Shown: positions 38,569 to 52,406 of the stretch, piece after piece
How the letters are laid out: each line of letters begins with the position of its first letter
Numbering within the stretch: position 1 is the stretch's first letter
Source of the DNA: Mesobacillus jeotgali
Lineage (GTDB): Bacteria > Bacillota > Bacilli > Bacillales > Cytobacillaceae
Length of the DNA stretch: 64,000 bases
Reading direction: 5' to 3'
Assembly (NCBI RefSeq): GCF_900166585.1
Contig: NZ_FVZC01000008.1
Coordinates: 186,001 to 250,000 of the forward strand
Translations under genes and position numbers: made by a program
The notes under the pieces: generated by a model
Databases searched by the model: none
Seen by the model: only the letters and a program-made list of their open reading frames with translations
Told to the model about the DNA's origin: nothing

Positions 38569-39198
38569 ATGGCAAAAGTATACGTATTTGACCATCCATT
38601 GATCCAGCATAAACTTACTTATATCCGTGAAAAAAGCACAGGCACAAAGGAATTCCGCGAGCTTGTAGACGAAGTCGCAACGCTGATGGCGTTCGAAATC
38701 ACGCGTGACATGCCACTTGAGGAAATTGAAATTGAAACACCAGTCGAAAAGACAAAATCGAAAGTTCTTTCAGGCAAGAAGCTCGGCATCATCCCGATCC
38801 TGCGCGCAGGTATCGGAATGGTAGACGGCATCCTGAAATTGATCCCGGCTGCCAAAGTCGGCCACATCGGGCTTTACCGTGATCCGGAAACTTTAATGCC
38901 GGTTGAATATTATGTAAAACTTCCAAGCGACGTCGAAGAGCGCGATTTCATCGTCGTTGACCCAATGCTTGCAACAGGCGGTTCCGCAGTAGAAGCTATC
39001 AATTCATTGAAAAAACGCGGCGCGAAGCACATCAAATTCATGTGTTTGATCGCTGCTCCAGAAGGTGTAGAAACCGTAAAGGAAGCACACCCGGATGTAG
39101 ACATTTACATCGCAGCACTTGACGAAAAGCTGAACGACCACGGCTACATCGTACCTGGACTGGGAGACGCAGGCGATCGTTTATTTGGGACGAAATAA
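38569..39198 (+). CDS. upp: Uracil phosphoribosyltransferase
   Basis: Upp (209 residues) salvages uracil to UMP with phosphoribosyl pyrophosphate. The PRPP loop is [16 protein letters not shown], the uracil site is the C-terminal [17 protein letters not shown], and [12 protein letters not shown] is also typical. AAAAAGGAG precedes ATG 38569. Its last 9 bases, including the stop, are part of a 19-bp tandem duplication that extends into the mnaA ribosome site. Confidence 0.97.
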   Translation: MAKVYVFDHPLIQHKLTYIREKSTGTKEFRELVDEVATLMAFEITRDMPLEEIEIETPVEKTKSKVLSGKKLGIIPILRAGIGMVDGILKLIPAAKVGHIGLYRDPETLMPVEYYVKLPSDVEERDFIVVDPMLATGGSAVEAINSLKKRGAKHIKFMCLIAAPEGVETVKEAHPDVDIYIAALDEKLNDHGYIVPGLGDAGDRLFGTK

Positions 39199-39226
39199 GG
39201 AGTGTTATACGAAATAAGGAGTGTTA
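39190..39226 (+). repeat. 19-bp tandem duplication of the upp stop and ribosome site
   Basis: ACGAAATAAGGAGTGTTA occurs at 39190-39207 and again at 39209-39226. Each copy contains an AAGGAG Shine-Dalgarno. The first copy overlaps the upp stop; the second serves mnaA with 8-base spacing to ATG 39230. Confidence 0.9.
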
Positions 39227-39229
39227 AAA

Positions 39230-40372
39230 ATGAATCAGCCTATTAAAGTAATGACTATCTTTGGAACACGCCCTGAAGCAATCAAGATGGCTCCGCTTGT
39301 CCTTGAATTGCAAAAACACCCTGAACAGTTTGAATCAATTGTTACGGTAACCGCCCAGCACCGTCAAATGCTGGACCAGGTTCTGAACATTTTCAATATC
39401 ACACCTGACTTCGACCTCAACATCATGAAGGACCGACAGACTCTGATTGATGTAACGACTCGAGGCCTCGAAGGTCTGGATAAAGTGATGAAAGAAGTAA
39501 AACCGGATATTGTCCTTGTACATGGTGATACGACCACAACGTTTGTTGCAAGTCTAGCCGCTTACTATAATCAAATTGTTGTTGGACATGTTGAGGCAGG
39601 ATTGAGAACGTGGAATAAATATTCTCCGTTCCCTGAGGAAATGAATCGCCAGCTGACAGGCGTCATGGCGGATCTTCATTTCGCCCCGACTTCAAAATCA
39701 GCGGAAAACCTGCTTCAAGAGAATAAGCGGGAAGAAAACATATTTGTAACCGGAAATACAGCCATTGATGCATTGAATACAACAGTAAAAGAAACTTATC
39801 ATCATGAAGTGCTCGACAAGCTTGGAGACAGCCGTTTGATTCTTATGACGGCGCACCGCCGTGAAAATCTTGGCCAACCAATGCGCAACATGTTCCGTGC
39901 CATCAAAAGAATCGTCGATGAGCAACATGATGTACAAGTTGTTTATCCTGTTCACTTGAATCCTGCAGTACGTGAGCTCGCTGACGAAGTGCTTGGCAAT
40001 GATCCGCGCATCCATCTGATCGAGCCGCTTGACGTAATCGATTTCCATAACTTCGCCTCACGTGCGTATTTAATCCTAACAGATTCAGGCGGTGTCCAGG
40101 AGGAAGCACCATCACTTGGTGTCCCTGTACTGGTACTTCGAGATACAACGGAGCGTCCGGAAGGGATTGAAGCAGGTACATTAAAGCTTGCCGGGAACGA
40201 AGAACAGCCAATTTACGATATGGCTACTGAATTGCTGACCGACCGCGACGCTTATGAAAAAATGGCCAAGGCCTCTAATCCATACGGTGACGGGCGCGCT
40301 TCAGAACGAATTTGCGAAGCGATTCAATATTATTTCAAACGGACTGAAAATCGCCCGGAACAATATAAATAA
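39230..40372 (+). CDS. mnaA: UDP-N-acetylglucosamine 2-epimerase (non-hydrolysing)
   Basis: MnaA (380 residues) interconverts UDP-GlcNAc and UDP-ManNAc, supplying ManNAc for teichoic-acid linkage units and other wall polymers. Family blocks are IFGTRPEAIKMAPLVLEL, VTAQHRQMLDQVL, VHGDTTTTFVASLAAYY, HVEAGLRTWNKYSPFPEEMNR and TDSGGVQEEAPSLG. ATG 39230 is chosen over GTG 39221 because the second AAGGAG copy (39216-39221) has proper spacing only to 39230. It probably shares transcription with upp, 31 bases upstream. Confidence 0.95.
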   Translation: MNQPIKVMTIFGTRPEAIKMAPLVLELQKHPEQFESIVTVTAQHRQMLDQVLNIFNITPDFDLNIMKDRQTLIDVTTRGLEGLDKVMKEVKPDIVLVHGDTTTTFVASLAAYYNQIVVGHVEAGLRTWNKYSPFPEEMNRQLTGVMADLHFAPTSKSAENLLQENKREENIFVTGNTAIDALNTTVKETYHHEVLDKLGDSRLILMTAHRRENLGQPMRNMFRAIKRIVDEQHDVQVVYPVHLNPAVRELADEVLGNDPRIHLIEPLDVIDFHNFASRAYLILTDSGGVQEEAPSLGVPVLVLRDTTERPEGIEAGTLKLAGNEEQPIYDMATELLTDRDAYEKMAKASNPYGDGRASERICEAIQYYFKRTENRPEQYK

Positions 40373-40385
40373 GAATCTTTTTAAC

Positions 40386-40418
40386 CACCTCTTTTTGAAA
40401 AAGGGGTGTTTCTTTTTA
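40386..40418 (+). terminator. Terminator after mnaA
   Basis: CACCTCTTTTT (40386-40396) pairs with AAAAAGGGGTG (40398-40408) with a G-T pair and a very short loop, then TTTCTTTTT. Confidence 0.65.
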
Positions 40419-40472
40419 ATGAAGATTTTTTCTGATACTGATTTTTTGTAGAGGATTAGAATAATTCTCGTC

Positions 40473-40548
40473 CGCGGAATTCCATCGTGATTTCGCGGGA
40501 TTCATCCTCTTTTTCGCGGAATAACCCTGCGTTATCGCGGAATAAATG
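40473..40548. repeat. Array F: four 21-bp repeats with CGCGGA core
   Basis: CGCGGA/CGCGGG occurs at 40473, 40494, 40515 and 40536, exactly 21 bp apart, followed by AAT and a variable stretch. The unit is roughly TTTCGCGGAATAACCCTGCG. It lies between the mnaA terminator and the subtilase gene and is unrelated in sequence to the other arrays. Confidence 0.75.
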
Positions 40549-40610
40549 TAATCTGCATACTAAACTCCCTAAATTGAGACGCTAAGTTAAAAAGGGAGGG
40601 CTGTTTTTTC

Positions 40611-42896
40611 ATGAAAAAGCATAAATTTTTCTTCATTATCCTTTCTATAGCAACCCTCACTGCCTTCCAGCCGCAAAAACTGCAGCATCCGCCGATTCCT
40701 CGTGAAGATCCCCAAGCTGAAAAAATAGCAATTGTCATGACGGAGAAGCCGGTGGAAGAATGGCAAATCAAAAACCAGCTAAAAAACCTTAAAAATACGA
40801 AGCTTCGACGTGTTTTCGGCTATGCAATCAATGGATATTCGGTCGAGGGCCCTGTATCTGAGCTCAAGCAGCTGGAAGAGGCGAATGCTGTAAAACTCGT
40901 TTCCGAAGTTAATACCTACAAGGTGGAGAATTCTGCTCACGAGCCTGTTGGCTATAAATCCAGCTCAAGCTTCATCGACAATTTTGAATTGATTGGGACA
41001 GAAGCGGTCCATGGACTTCTTGATGACAAGGGGAACCGCCTGACAGGAAAGGGTGTCACAATAGGGGTCATAGATACGGGGATTGATTATGAGCATCCGG
41101 ACTTGAGGAAGAGTTTCTCTGGCGGCCATGACCTGGTTGACGGTGATGATGATCCGATGGAGACGAAGGGCGTTGGATTCCAGAGCACCTTGCATGGCAC
41201 GCATGTAGCCGGTGTCATAGCTGCCAACGGGAGGATGAGAGGGATGGCTCCCGAAGCGAAAATCGTAGCCTATAGAGCACTTGGCCCTGGGGGAAGCGGA
41301 ACAACCGAGCAGGTGATTGCGGCGATTGATGAAGCGATCAAGGATAAGGTGGATATTCTGAATCTTTCACTCGGTAATGACGTCAATGGCCCCGACCTGC
41401 CTATCAGTCTGGCGCTTAACAAAGCGGTGGATGAAGGGATTGTCGCTGTCACTTCCTCGGGAAATTCGGGCCCGAATCGCTGGACAGTTGGATCTCCAGG
41501 TACTGCTTCAAAGGCCATATCCGTTGGGGCATCGACCCCTCCGATGCAGGTGCCTTACCTCAACGCGCCAGGCGAGTCAAAACAAATCAGGCTGGAGCTT
41601 TTACAGGGATCTGACAACTGGAACATTACCCAAAGTGAGAGCCTCGTTTTTGCGGGTTTAGGTACAAAGGAAGAGATGAAGAATGTTAGCAATAAAATAG
41701 TACTTGTCGAGAGGGGCAAGCTGACTTTTACAGAAAAAGCGAGAAATGCCTTCGAAGCCGGTGCTATTGGTATCATCATTTATAACAATACAAATGGCAC
41801 TTTTTTTGGGAACCTTGAGGCCACATTGCCGATTCCTGTTGCAGCTATCAGCAAAGAAGATGGAATAGCTTTGAAAAAACAGCTCAAAAGCAATTCGATG
41901 CTCATCCGCATCCATTTAATAGAAGAAAAAGATATCCTGGCCGATTTCAGCTCCCGCGGCCCGGTGACGGTCACCTGGGAAATCAAGCCGGATATCGTTG
42001 CTCCTGGAGTCGCGATCAACAGTACGATACCGGGAGGCTACCTTCCTCTGCAGGGCACGAGCATGGCTGCACCCCATATAGCCGGAGCAGCCGCATTGAT
42101 CAAGCAAGCGCATCCAGACTGGACACCTGCGGAAATTAAGGCGGCTATTATGAACACTGCTGTGGAAATTAAAGATCGTACCGGCAAACCATATCGGACA
42201 TTCGAGCAGGGAGCAGGGCGGGTTCAGTTAAAAGTGGCAATCGAGACCGAGAGTCTTGTCACTCCGGGTTCATTGCAATTTGGTAAATTCCAGCTGGCTG
42301 AAAGTATGCACAGGCATAGCGCCCAGCTAAAAGTAAGAAATAATAGTAAGGCATCAAAAACCTATTCCTTTTCCATTCCTAAAAAGCAAAACGGGATTGA
42401 ATGGGAGCTCCCTCTAAGTTTTACATTGCAACCAGACGAAACAAAGGAAATCGAGGTCGGTATGAAGGTTACCCCGGAGAGGCTCGACGAAAAAATCCAT
42501 GATGGCACACTGGTAATCGACGACGGAAAAAGCATGACAAGAATTCCTTATCTTTACGTCCTCGAAGAGCCAGATTACCCGCGGGTAATGGGGTTCGGAT
42601 TTGCTCCTGCTGACTCCGGGGCAGCCTATCGTTATGAAGTCTATCTGCCTGGCGGAGCAGAAGAGTTCGGAATTGCTCTTTTTGATCCGGACCAATTCCG
42701 ATTCATCGGTTTTCTTGACTGGGGAAGGAAACTGAAAAAAGGAATGGCTGAAAGGGAAATTCCGTCCGATAAACTGCCAGAGGACGGGGTCTACCTGGCA
42801 AAAGTATTCGCGAAAAAAGCCGGCCGTGAAAGTATGATCGAAACAATGATTTATATTGATAAAGCATCTTTGAAAAAAAGGGCCGGAGAAAGGTGA
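40611..42896 (+). CDS. Secreted subtilisin-family serine protease, Vpr-like
   Basis: This 761-residue protein has an N-terminal signal peptide (KKHKFFFIILSIATLTAF), an inhibitor-I9-like propeptide (about residues 40-110) and an S8 catalytic domain. Catalytic residues are Asp155 (VIDTGIDYEHPDL), His195 (LHGTHVAGVIAANG) and Ser484 (GTSMAAPHIAGAAAL). A protease-associated (PA) domain is inserted between His and Ser (about residues 320-440, LVERGKLTFTEKARNA), the arrangement of Vpr and C5a-peptidase-like subtilases. The C-terminal part has beta-sandwich character with no visible anchor, so it is probably released. AAGGGAGG precedes ATG 40611. A terminator overlaps its 3' end. Confidence 0.92.
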   Translation: MKKHKFFFIILSIATLTAFQPQKLQHPPIPREDPQAEKIAIVMTEKPVEEWQIKNQLKNLKNTKLRRVFGYAINGYSVEGPVSELKQLEEANAVKLVSEVNTYKVENSAHEPVGYKSSSSFIDNFELIGTEAVHGLLDDKGNRLTGKGVTIGVIDTGIDYEHPDLRKSFSGGHDLVDGDDDPMETKGVGFQSTLHGTHVAGVIAANGRMRGMAPEAKIVAYRALGPGGSGTTEQVIAAIDEAIKDKVDILNLSLGNDVNGPDLPISLALNKAVDEGIVAVTSSGNSGPNRWTVGSPGTASKAISVGASTPPMQVPYLNAPGESKQIRLELLQGSDNWNITQSESLVFAGLGTKEEMKNVSNKIVLVERGKLTFTEKARNAFEAGAIGIIIYNNTNGTFFGNLEATLPIPVAAISKEDGIALKKQLKSNSMLIRIHLIEEKDILADFSSRGPVTVTWEIKPDIVAPGVAINSTIPGGYLPLQGTSMAAPHIAGAAALIKQAHPDWTPAEIKAAIMNTAVEIKDRTGKPYRTFEQGAGRVQLKVAIETESLVTPGSLQFGKFQLAESMHRHSAQLKVRNNSKASKTYSFSIPKKQNGIEWELPLSFTLQPDETKEIEVGMKVTPERLDEKIHDGTLVIDDGKSMTRIPYLYVLEEPDYPRVMGFGFAPADSGAAYRYEVYLPGGAEEFGIALFDPDQFRFIGFLDWGRKLKKGMAEREIPSDKLPEDGVYLAKVFAKKAGRESMIETMIYIDKASLKKRAGER

Positions 42897-42918
42897 AGTG
42901 ACCTCTCCGGCCCTTTTT
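42880..42918 (+). terminator. Terminator overlapping the subtilase 3' end
   Basis: GGGCCGGAGA (42880-42889) and TCTCCGGCCC (42904-42913) pair perfectly; the stop codon lies in the loop region and a T run follows. Confidence 0.85.
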
Positions 42919-42930
42919 ACTGTTTCAAAT

Positions 42931-43116
42931 AGGCTCTTTTCTCAAACTTTGTTGCTATTGACTACAAAAAAGGATGGAATTACTTAAGTTTCTTCACAAA
43001 TTAACGCTTAATGAGAGAAAAGAGCTTGCCAACTTAGTACCGACCTGCAAAATAGCTTTTATCACGTTAAAAATCGGCTTTAGGATTTTAACAACAATCT
43101 TTACGAAAACAGCCTT
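42931..43116. repeat. 186-bp MITE-like element, long copy
   Basis: The left 33 bases (starting AGGCTCTTTTCTCAAAC) contain the reverse complement of 32 bases of the short element at 22526. The right 29 bases (ending ACGAAAACAGCCTT) match its other end with few changes. Between them are about 120 extra bases including an internal GAGAAAAGAGC. Terminal inverted repeats are AGGCT[C/G]TTTTC. It has no coding capacity. It occupies most of the first half of the 468-bp spacer before the ATP synthase operon. Confidence 0.75.
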
Positions 43117-43180
43117 CAAATAAAACTTTGATAATACAATTCTAATATAGGGTTAATGGTATATATTCACAGTGGAAACT

Positions 43181-43198
43181 TTGTGAACTTTTTCACCC
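43181..43198 (+). promoter_or_regulatory. Rex-like redox operator upstream of the atp promoter
   Basis: TTGTGAA-CTTT-TTCACCC matches the Rex operator TTGTGAA-N4-TTCACAA at 12 of 14 half-site positions. It ends 8 bases before the -35 box of the predicted atp promoter. TTTGTGAA is also close to the ResD site TTTGTGAAT, so either redox regulator is possible. Confidence 0.45.
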
Positions 43199-43205
43199 CA
43201 ATGGA

Positions 43206-43234
43206 TTGACATTGACATTTGCCTATTGTATGCT
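43206..43234 (+). promoter_or_regulatory. ATP synthase operon promoter
   Basis: TTGACA (43206-43211), 17-bp spacer and TATGCT (43229-43234), giving a leader of about 125 bases before the AtpZ-like gene. TTGACA is repeated at 43213. Confidence 0.65.
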
Positions 43235-43364
43235 TACAAAGGGCATAAAATGATAAGGTTTTCAATGTTGATATGCAAGCTTTTTTTATGTGAAAATATT
43301 GTTTTTTCAAAAAATATTTTCCACCCCCTGAATATCCATTCTCAAAAGCGAGGATGCGTTTTTT

Positions 43365-43586
43365 ATGCGCCGAAACAACCGCCACCCTTTACAAGCGATG
43401 GCACTCATGTCCGCTATACTATCTCAATTGGTAGGCTCGATTTTAATTGGCATATTCTCCGGAAGATGGCTGGACCGTACCCTTGGTACAGAGCCACTTT
43501 TCTTAATATTCGGATTGCTGATCGGATTGGCGGCAGGTGTGTATGCCATGCTTCGCCTCATCCAACACTTCTTTTCGGGAGACTAA
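43365..43586 (+). CDS. AtpZ/AtpI family small membrane protein
   Basis: This 73-residue protein has two hydrophobic helices (ALMSAILSQLVGSILIGIFSG and LFLIFGLLIGLAAGVYAMLR) and the family motif SGRWLDRTLGTEPLFLI. AtpZ-like proteins accompany ATP synthase operons in Bacillus and have been linked to Mg or Ca transport together with AtpI. It is the first gene of the operon, 8 bases before atpI. The ribosome site before ATG 43365 is weak (GCGAGG). It could also be annotated as a second AtpI-like protein. Confidence 0.8.
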   Translation: MRRNNRHPLQAMALMSAILSQLVGSILIGIFSGRWLDRTLGTEPLFLIFGLLIGLAAGVYAMLRLIQHFFSGD

Positions 43587-43593
43587 GCCATCA

Positions 43594-43965
43594 ATGGAAA
43601 TCAAGGATATGTTTACTCGCCAGCGAAAATACATATTTACATTATTGTCGTTATATGTACTTGGATATGGGTTTACAACCTATCAATCTGTGTTTGCTGG
43701 ATTGATCTTTGGTACAAGCCTGAGCCTTTTTAATCTATGGCTGCTTGCGAGGAAAATGAACAGCTTTGGGGATTCGGTGGTACAGGGGAAAAAGGTACGC
43801 TCACTTGGCTCCATGTCGAGACTTGCGACCGGTGCGCTTGCCGTAATCATTGCGATGGAATATCCGGATCGCATAAACCTTGTATTTACGGTTTTGGGAT
43901 TAATGACAGCTTATATTGTCATTATGATAGATTTTTTTGTCCAGACTTTTCAATCACGTAAATAG
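43594..43965 (+). CDS. atpI: ATP synthase subunit I
   Basis: AtpI (123 residues) is a membrane protein with about four helices that helps assemble the c-ring. Segments FTLLSLYVLGYGFTT, FAGLIFGTSLSLFNLWLL, LATGALAVIIAMEYP and VLGLMTAYIVIMIDFF are hydrophobic. Position before atpB is standard. ATG 43594 gives the family N-terminus; the longer frame from 43537 overlaps the upstream gene. Confidence 0.88.
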   Translation: MEIKDMFTRQRKYIFTLLSLYVLGYGFTTYQSVFAGLIFGTSLSLFNLWLLARKMNSFGDSVVQGKKVRSLGSMSRLATGALAVIIAMEYPDRINLVFTVLGLMTAYIVIMIDFFVQTFQSRK

Positions 43966-43985
43966 CGGGGAAGAGAGGTGAATAA

Positions 43986-44699
<714 letters not shown>

Positions 44700-44755
44700 T
44701 ATATACCCTGTTCATTTAATGAACAAAACTAATAAAACTTTTTTTCATACATTAA

Positions 44756-44986
<231 letters not shown>

Positions 44987-45000
44987 TTAACTAAATTCAA

Positions 45001-46288
<1,288 letters not shown>

Positions 46289-46297
46289 GATTCGTAG

Positions 46298-47821
<1,524 letters not shown>

Positions 47822-47851
47822 AAAGAAAAGCGGATGCGTCTTGGACGCTGA

Positions 47852-48796
<945 letters not shown>

Positions 48797-48808
48797 ATTT
48801 TCCAATGA

Positions 48809-50296
<1,488 letters not shown>

Positions 50297-50315
50297 TAAC
50301 GGACCAGGAGGGTAA

Positions 50316-50726
<411 letters not shown>

Positions 50727-50737
50727 TTTTTAAATTT

Positions 50738-50771
50738 AACACCCTTCGGATAGTTCCGGAGGGTGTTTTTT
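50738..50771 (+). terminator. Terminator of the ATP synthase operon
   Basis: AACACCCTTCGGA (50738-50750) pairs perfectly with TCCGGAGGGTGTT (50755-50767), then TTTTT. Confidence 0.9.
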
Positions 50772-50830
50772 ATGTGGTGCATGGCCAATCTTCTGCCAAT
50801 TTAGTTACAAATCTAGGAGGGAATTCCGTT

Positions 50831-50945
50831 TCGCTATAAAAACTAAAAAATCGCTATAAAATCAATAAAGTCGCTATAAAAATGAAAAACTCGCTATAAA
50901 ACAGAAAAATTCGCTATAAAAATAATATTTTCTCTATAATAACGT
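50831..50945. repeat. Array E: six 20-bp repeats with phased A-tracts
   Basis: TCGCTATAAA occurs at exactly 50831, 50851, 50871, 50891 and 50911, with a variant TCTCTATAAT at 50931. The second half of each unit is an A-rich run, so A-tracts recur about every 10 bp, which should bend the DNA. It follows the atp terminator within 60 bp. Confidence 0.88.
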
Positions 50946-51436
50946 TTTGTTATATAAGAAGGGATATGTTTAACGAAGACATTATGCTGATAAACCTTGT
51001 TAAGGCTATAAGGTAACCAATTTTAATGAAAAAACTCTTGTCTGGAGGTCAAAACCTTCACTCGTTTCCTCAAAAAAGCTCCCCACAAATATCTGCCAAG
51101 CAAAAAATCCACAATTCCGCCATAAATCGACTCAGGAGCAGAACTTAAAAATGTTGACAAACGTCACTGACAACTTAATCTAAATTCGTTTAAATATAAC
51201 ATGTAAACGATTGTCTTTTTTGAGAAGCAGCGCATTCAGGAGTGAGAGTTCTCTTGCCTAAGGAAAGGCTGCCATAGCAAAAAAGGTCCGTCAAAAAGAA
51301 TGCGAATATTTTGCCTTCCGGAATACTAAGTATGGAAGGGGATGACTCTGTCCGTGTGTCGGAACACGCTCTGGAAAGGTACTATATTTCTATCAAAAAG
51401 GCTTGGAAGAAGGTTGCCAGATTGTACAAAGCCTTG
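50946..51436. other. Non-coding spacer before nuoA
   Basis: This rest of the 796-bp spacer holds no convincing gene; a 74-codon frame from 51311 overlaps the nuo promoter and nuoA start and is rejected. A possible promoter (TTGACA near 51154 with TAATCT about 16 bp on) is visible. I see no hairpin with a T tract. Confidence 0.4.
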
Positions 51437-51480
51437 TCGACACACTATTGTAACAATGGTATAATTGTTATCGGTTACAA
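51437..51480 (+). promoter_or_regulatory. nuo operon promoter with nested palindromes
   Basis: TCGACA (51437-51442), 17-bp spacer, TATAAT (51460-51465). TAACAAT (51451-51457) and ATTGTTA (51464-51470) flank and overlap the -10 box. An outer pair TTGTAAC (51448-51454) and GTTACAA (51474-51480) encloses them. This symmetry over the -10 region suggests a repressor operator. Confidence 0.55.
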
Positions 51481-51522
51481 GTTTAAAAAGTATGAAAATT
51501 TCACAACATTGGAGGGATGGGC

Positions 51523-51900
51523 ATGGAACAGTTGAATCTATATCAAAATAACTATTTGATAGTCTTTGTGTTCCTATGTCTCGGGGTATTGCTTCCAATC
51601 GTCGCCTTATTTGCGGCAAAGCTTCTGCGGCCGAAATACAAGCAGGACGAGCGGAAATATACCACCTACGAGAGCGGGATGGAACCGTTCAGCGATGCAC
51701 GGGTCCAGTTTAATGTCCGTTATTATGTGTTTGCCCTTATGTTCGTTATTTTTGATGTAGAAACAGCGTTTTTGTATCCATGGGCTGTCGCCTATGAAAA
51801 GCTGGGGATTTTCGCATTGATTGAAATGCTGATTTTCGTCGTAATGCTTCTCATCGGACTCATCTACGCATGGAAAAAGAAGGTGCTAAAATGGATTTAA
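51523..51900 (+). CDS. nuoA: NADH-quinone oxidoreductase subunit A
   Basis: NuoA (125 residues) is a small membrane subunit of complex I with three helices. The long loop [24 protein letters not shown] and [16 protein letters not shown] are family signatures. GGAGG at 51511-51515 favours ATG 51523 over ATG 51517. It opens the 11-gene nuo operon and overlaps nuoB by 10 bases. Confidence 0.95.
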   Translation: MEQLNLYQNNYLIVFVFLCLGVLLPIVALFAAKLLRPKYKQDERKYTTYESGMEPFSDARVQFNVRYYVFALMFVIFDVETAFLYPWAVAYEKLGIFALIEMLIFVVMLLIGLIYAWKKKVLKWI

Positions 51901-52403
51901 AATTGGATGATTTCTCACCCGAAGAAGTGGCTGAACTCCAAAGGAACGTATTCGTGACAACTCTTGAGCAGGTTAAAGGCTGGGCGCGAAGCAACTCTAT
52001 GTGGCCGATGACATTCGGACTTGCATGCTGCGCAATCGAAATGATGGCATCCAGCTCGGCTCACTATGACCTTGACCGTTTCGGGACTTTTTACCGGAAC
52101 TCACCGCGTCAGTCTGATGTCATGATTGTGTCAGGAACTGTGACAAAGAAAATGGCTCCAACTGTCCGCAGGCTGTACGACCAGCTGGCAGAACCGAAGT
52201 GGGTAATCGCAATGGGTTCATGCGCAACTGCAGGCGGTCCATATGTAAAATCATACTCAGTTGTAAAAGGGGTCGACCAGATCGTACCTGTCGATGTTTA
52301 TATACCGGGATGCCCGCCGAATCCAGCAGCATTAATTTACGGAATCAATAAACTTAAAGAGAAAATCCGTTACGAGGCGAAAACCGGGAAGAAGGTGATC
52401 TAA
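51891..52403 (+). CDS. nuoB: NADH-quinone oxidoreductase subunit B
   Basis: NuoB (170 residues) holds cluster N2, the last Fe-S centre before quinone. The ligands are visible: CCAIEMM (adjacent Cys pair), GSCATAGG and [17 protein letters not shown] 51891 lies within the end of nuoA. Confidence 0.96.
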   Translation: MDLKLDDFSPEEVAELQRNVFVTTLEQVKGWARSNSMWPMTFGLACCAIEMMASSSAHYDLDRFGTFYRNSPRQSDVMIVSGTVTKKMAPTVRRLYDQLAEPKWVIAMGSCATAGGPYVKSYSVVKGVDQIVPVDVYIPGCPPNPAALIYGINKLKEKIRYEAKTGKKVI

Positions 52404-52406
52404 CCG

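Noticed and set aside
43226..43705. 159-codon frame overlapping the AtpZ-like and atpI genes
   Set aside because: Two shorter frames in other registers have clear family features; this one does not.
51311..51535. 74-codon frame before nuoA
   Set aside because: It covers the predicted nuo promoter and overlaps the nuoA start.
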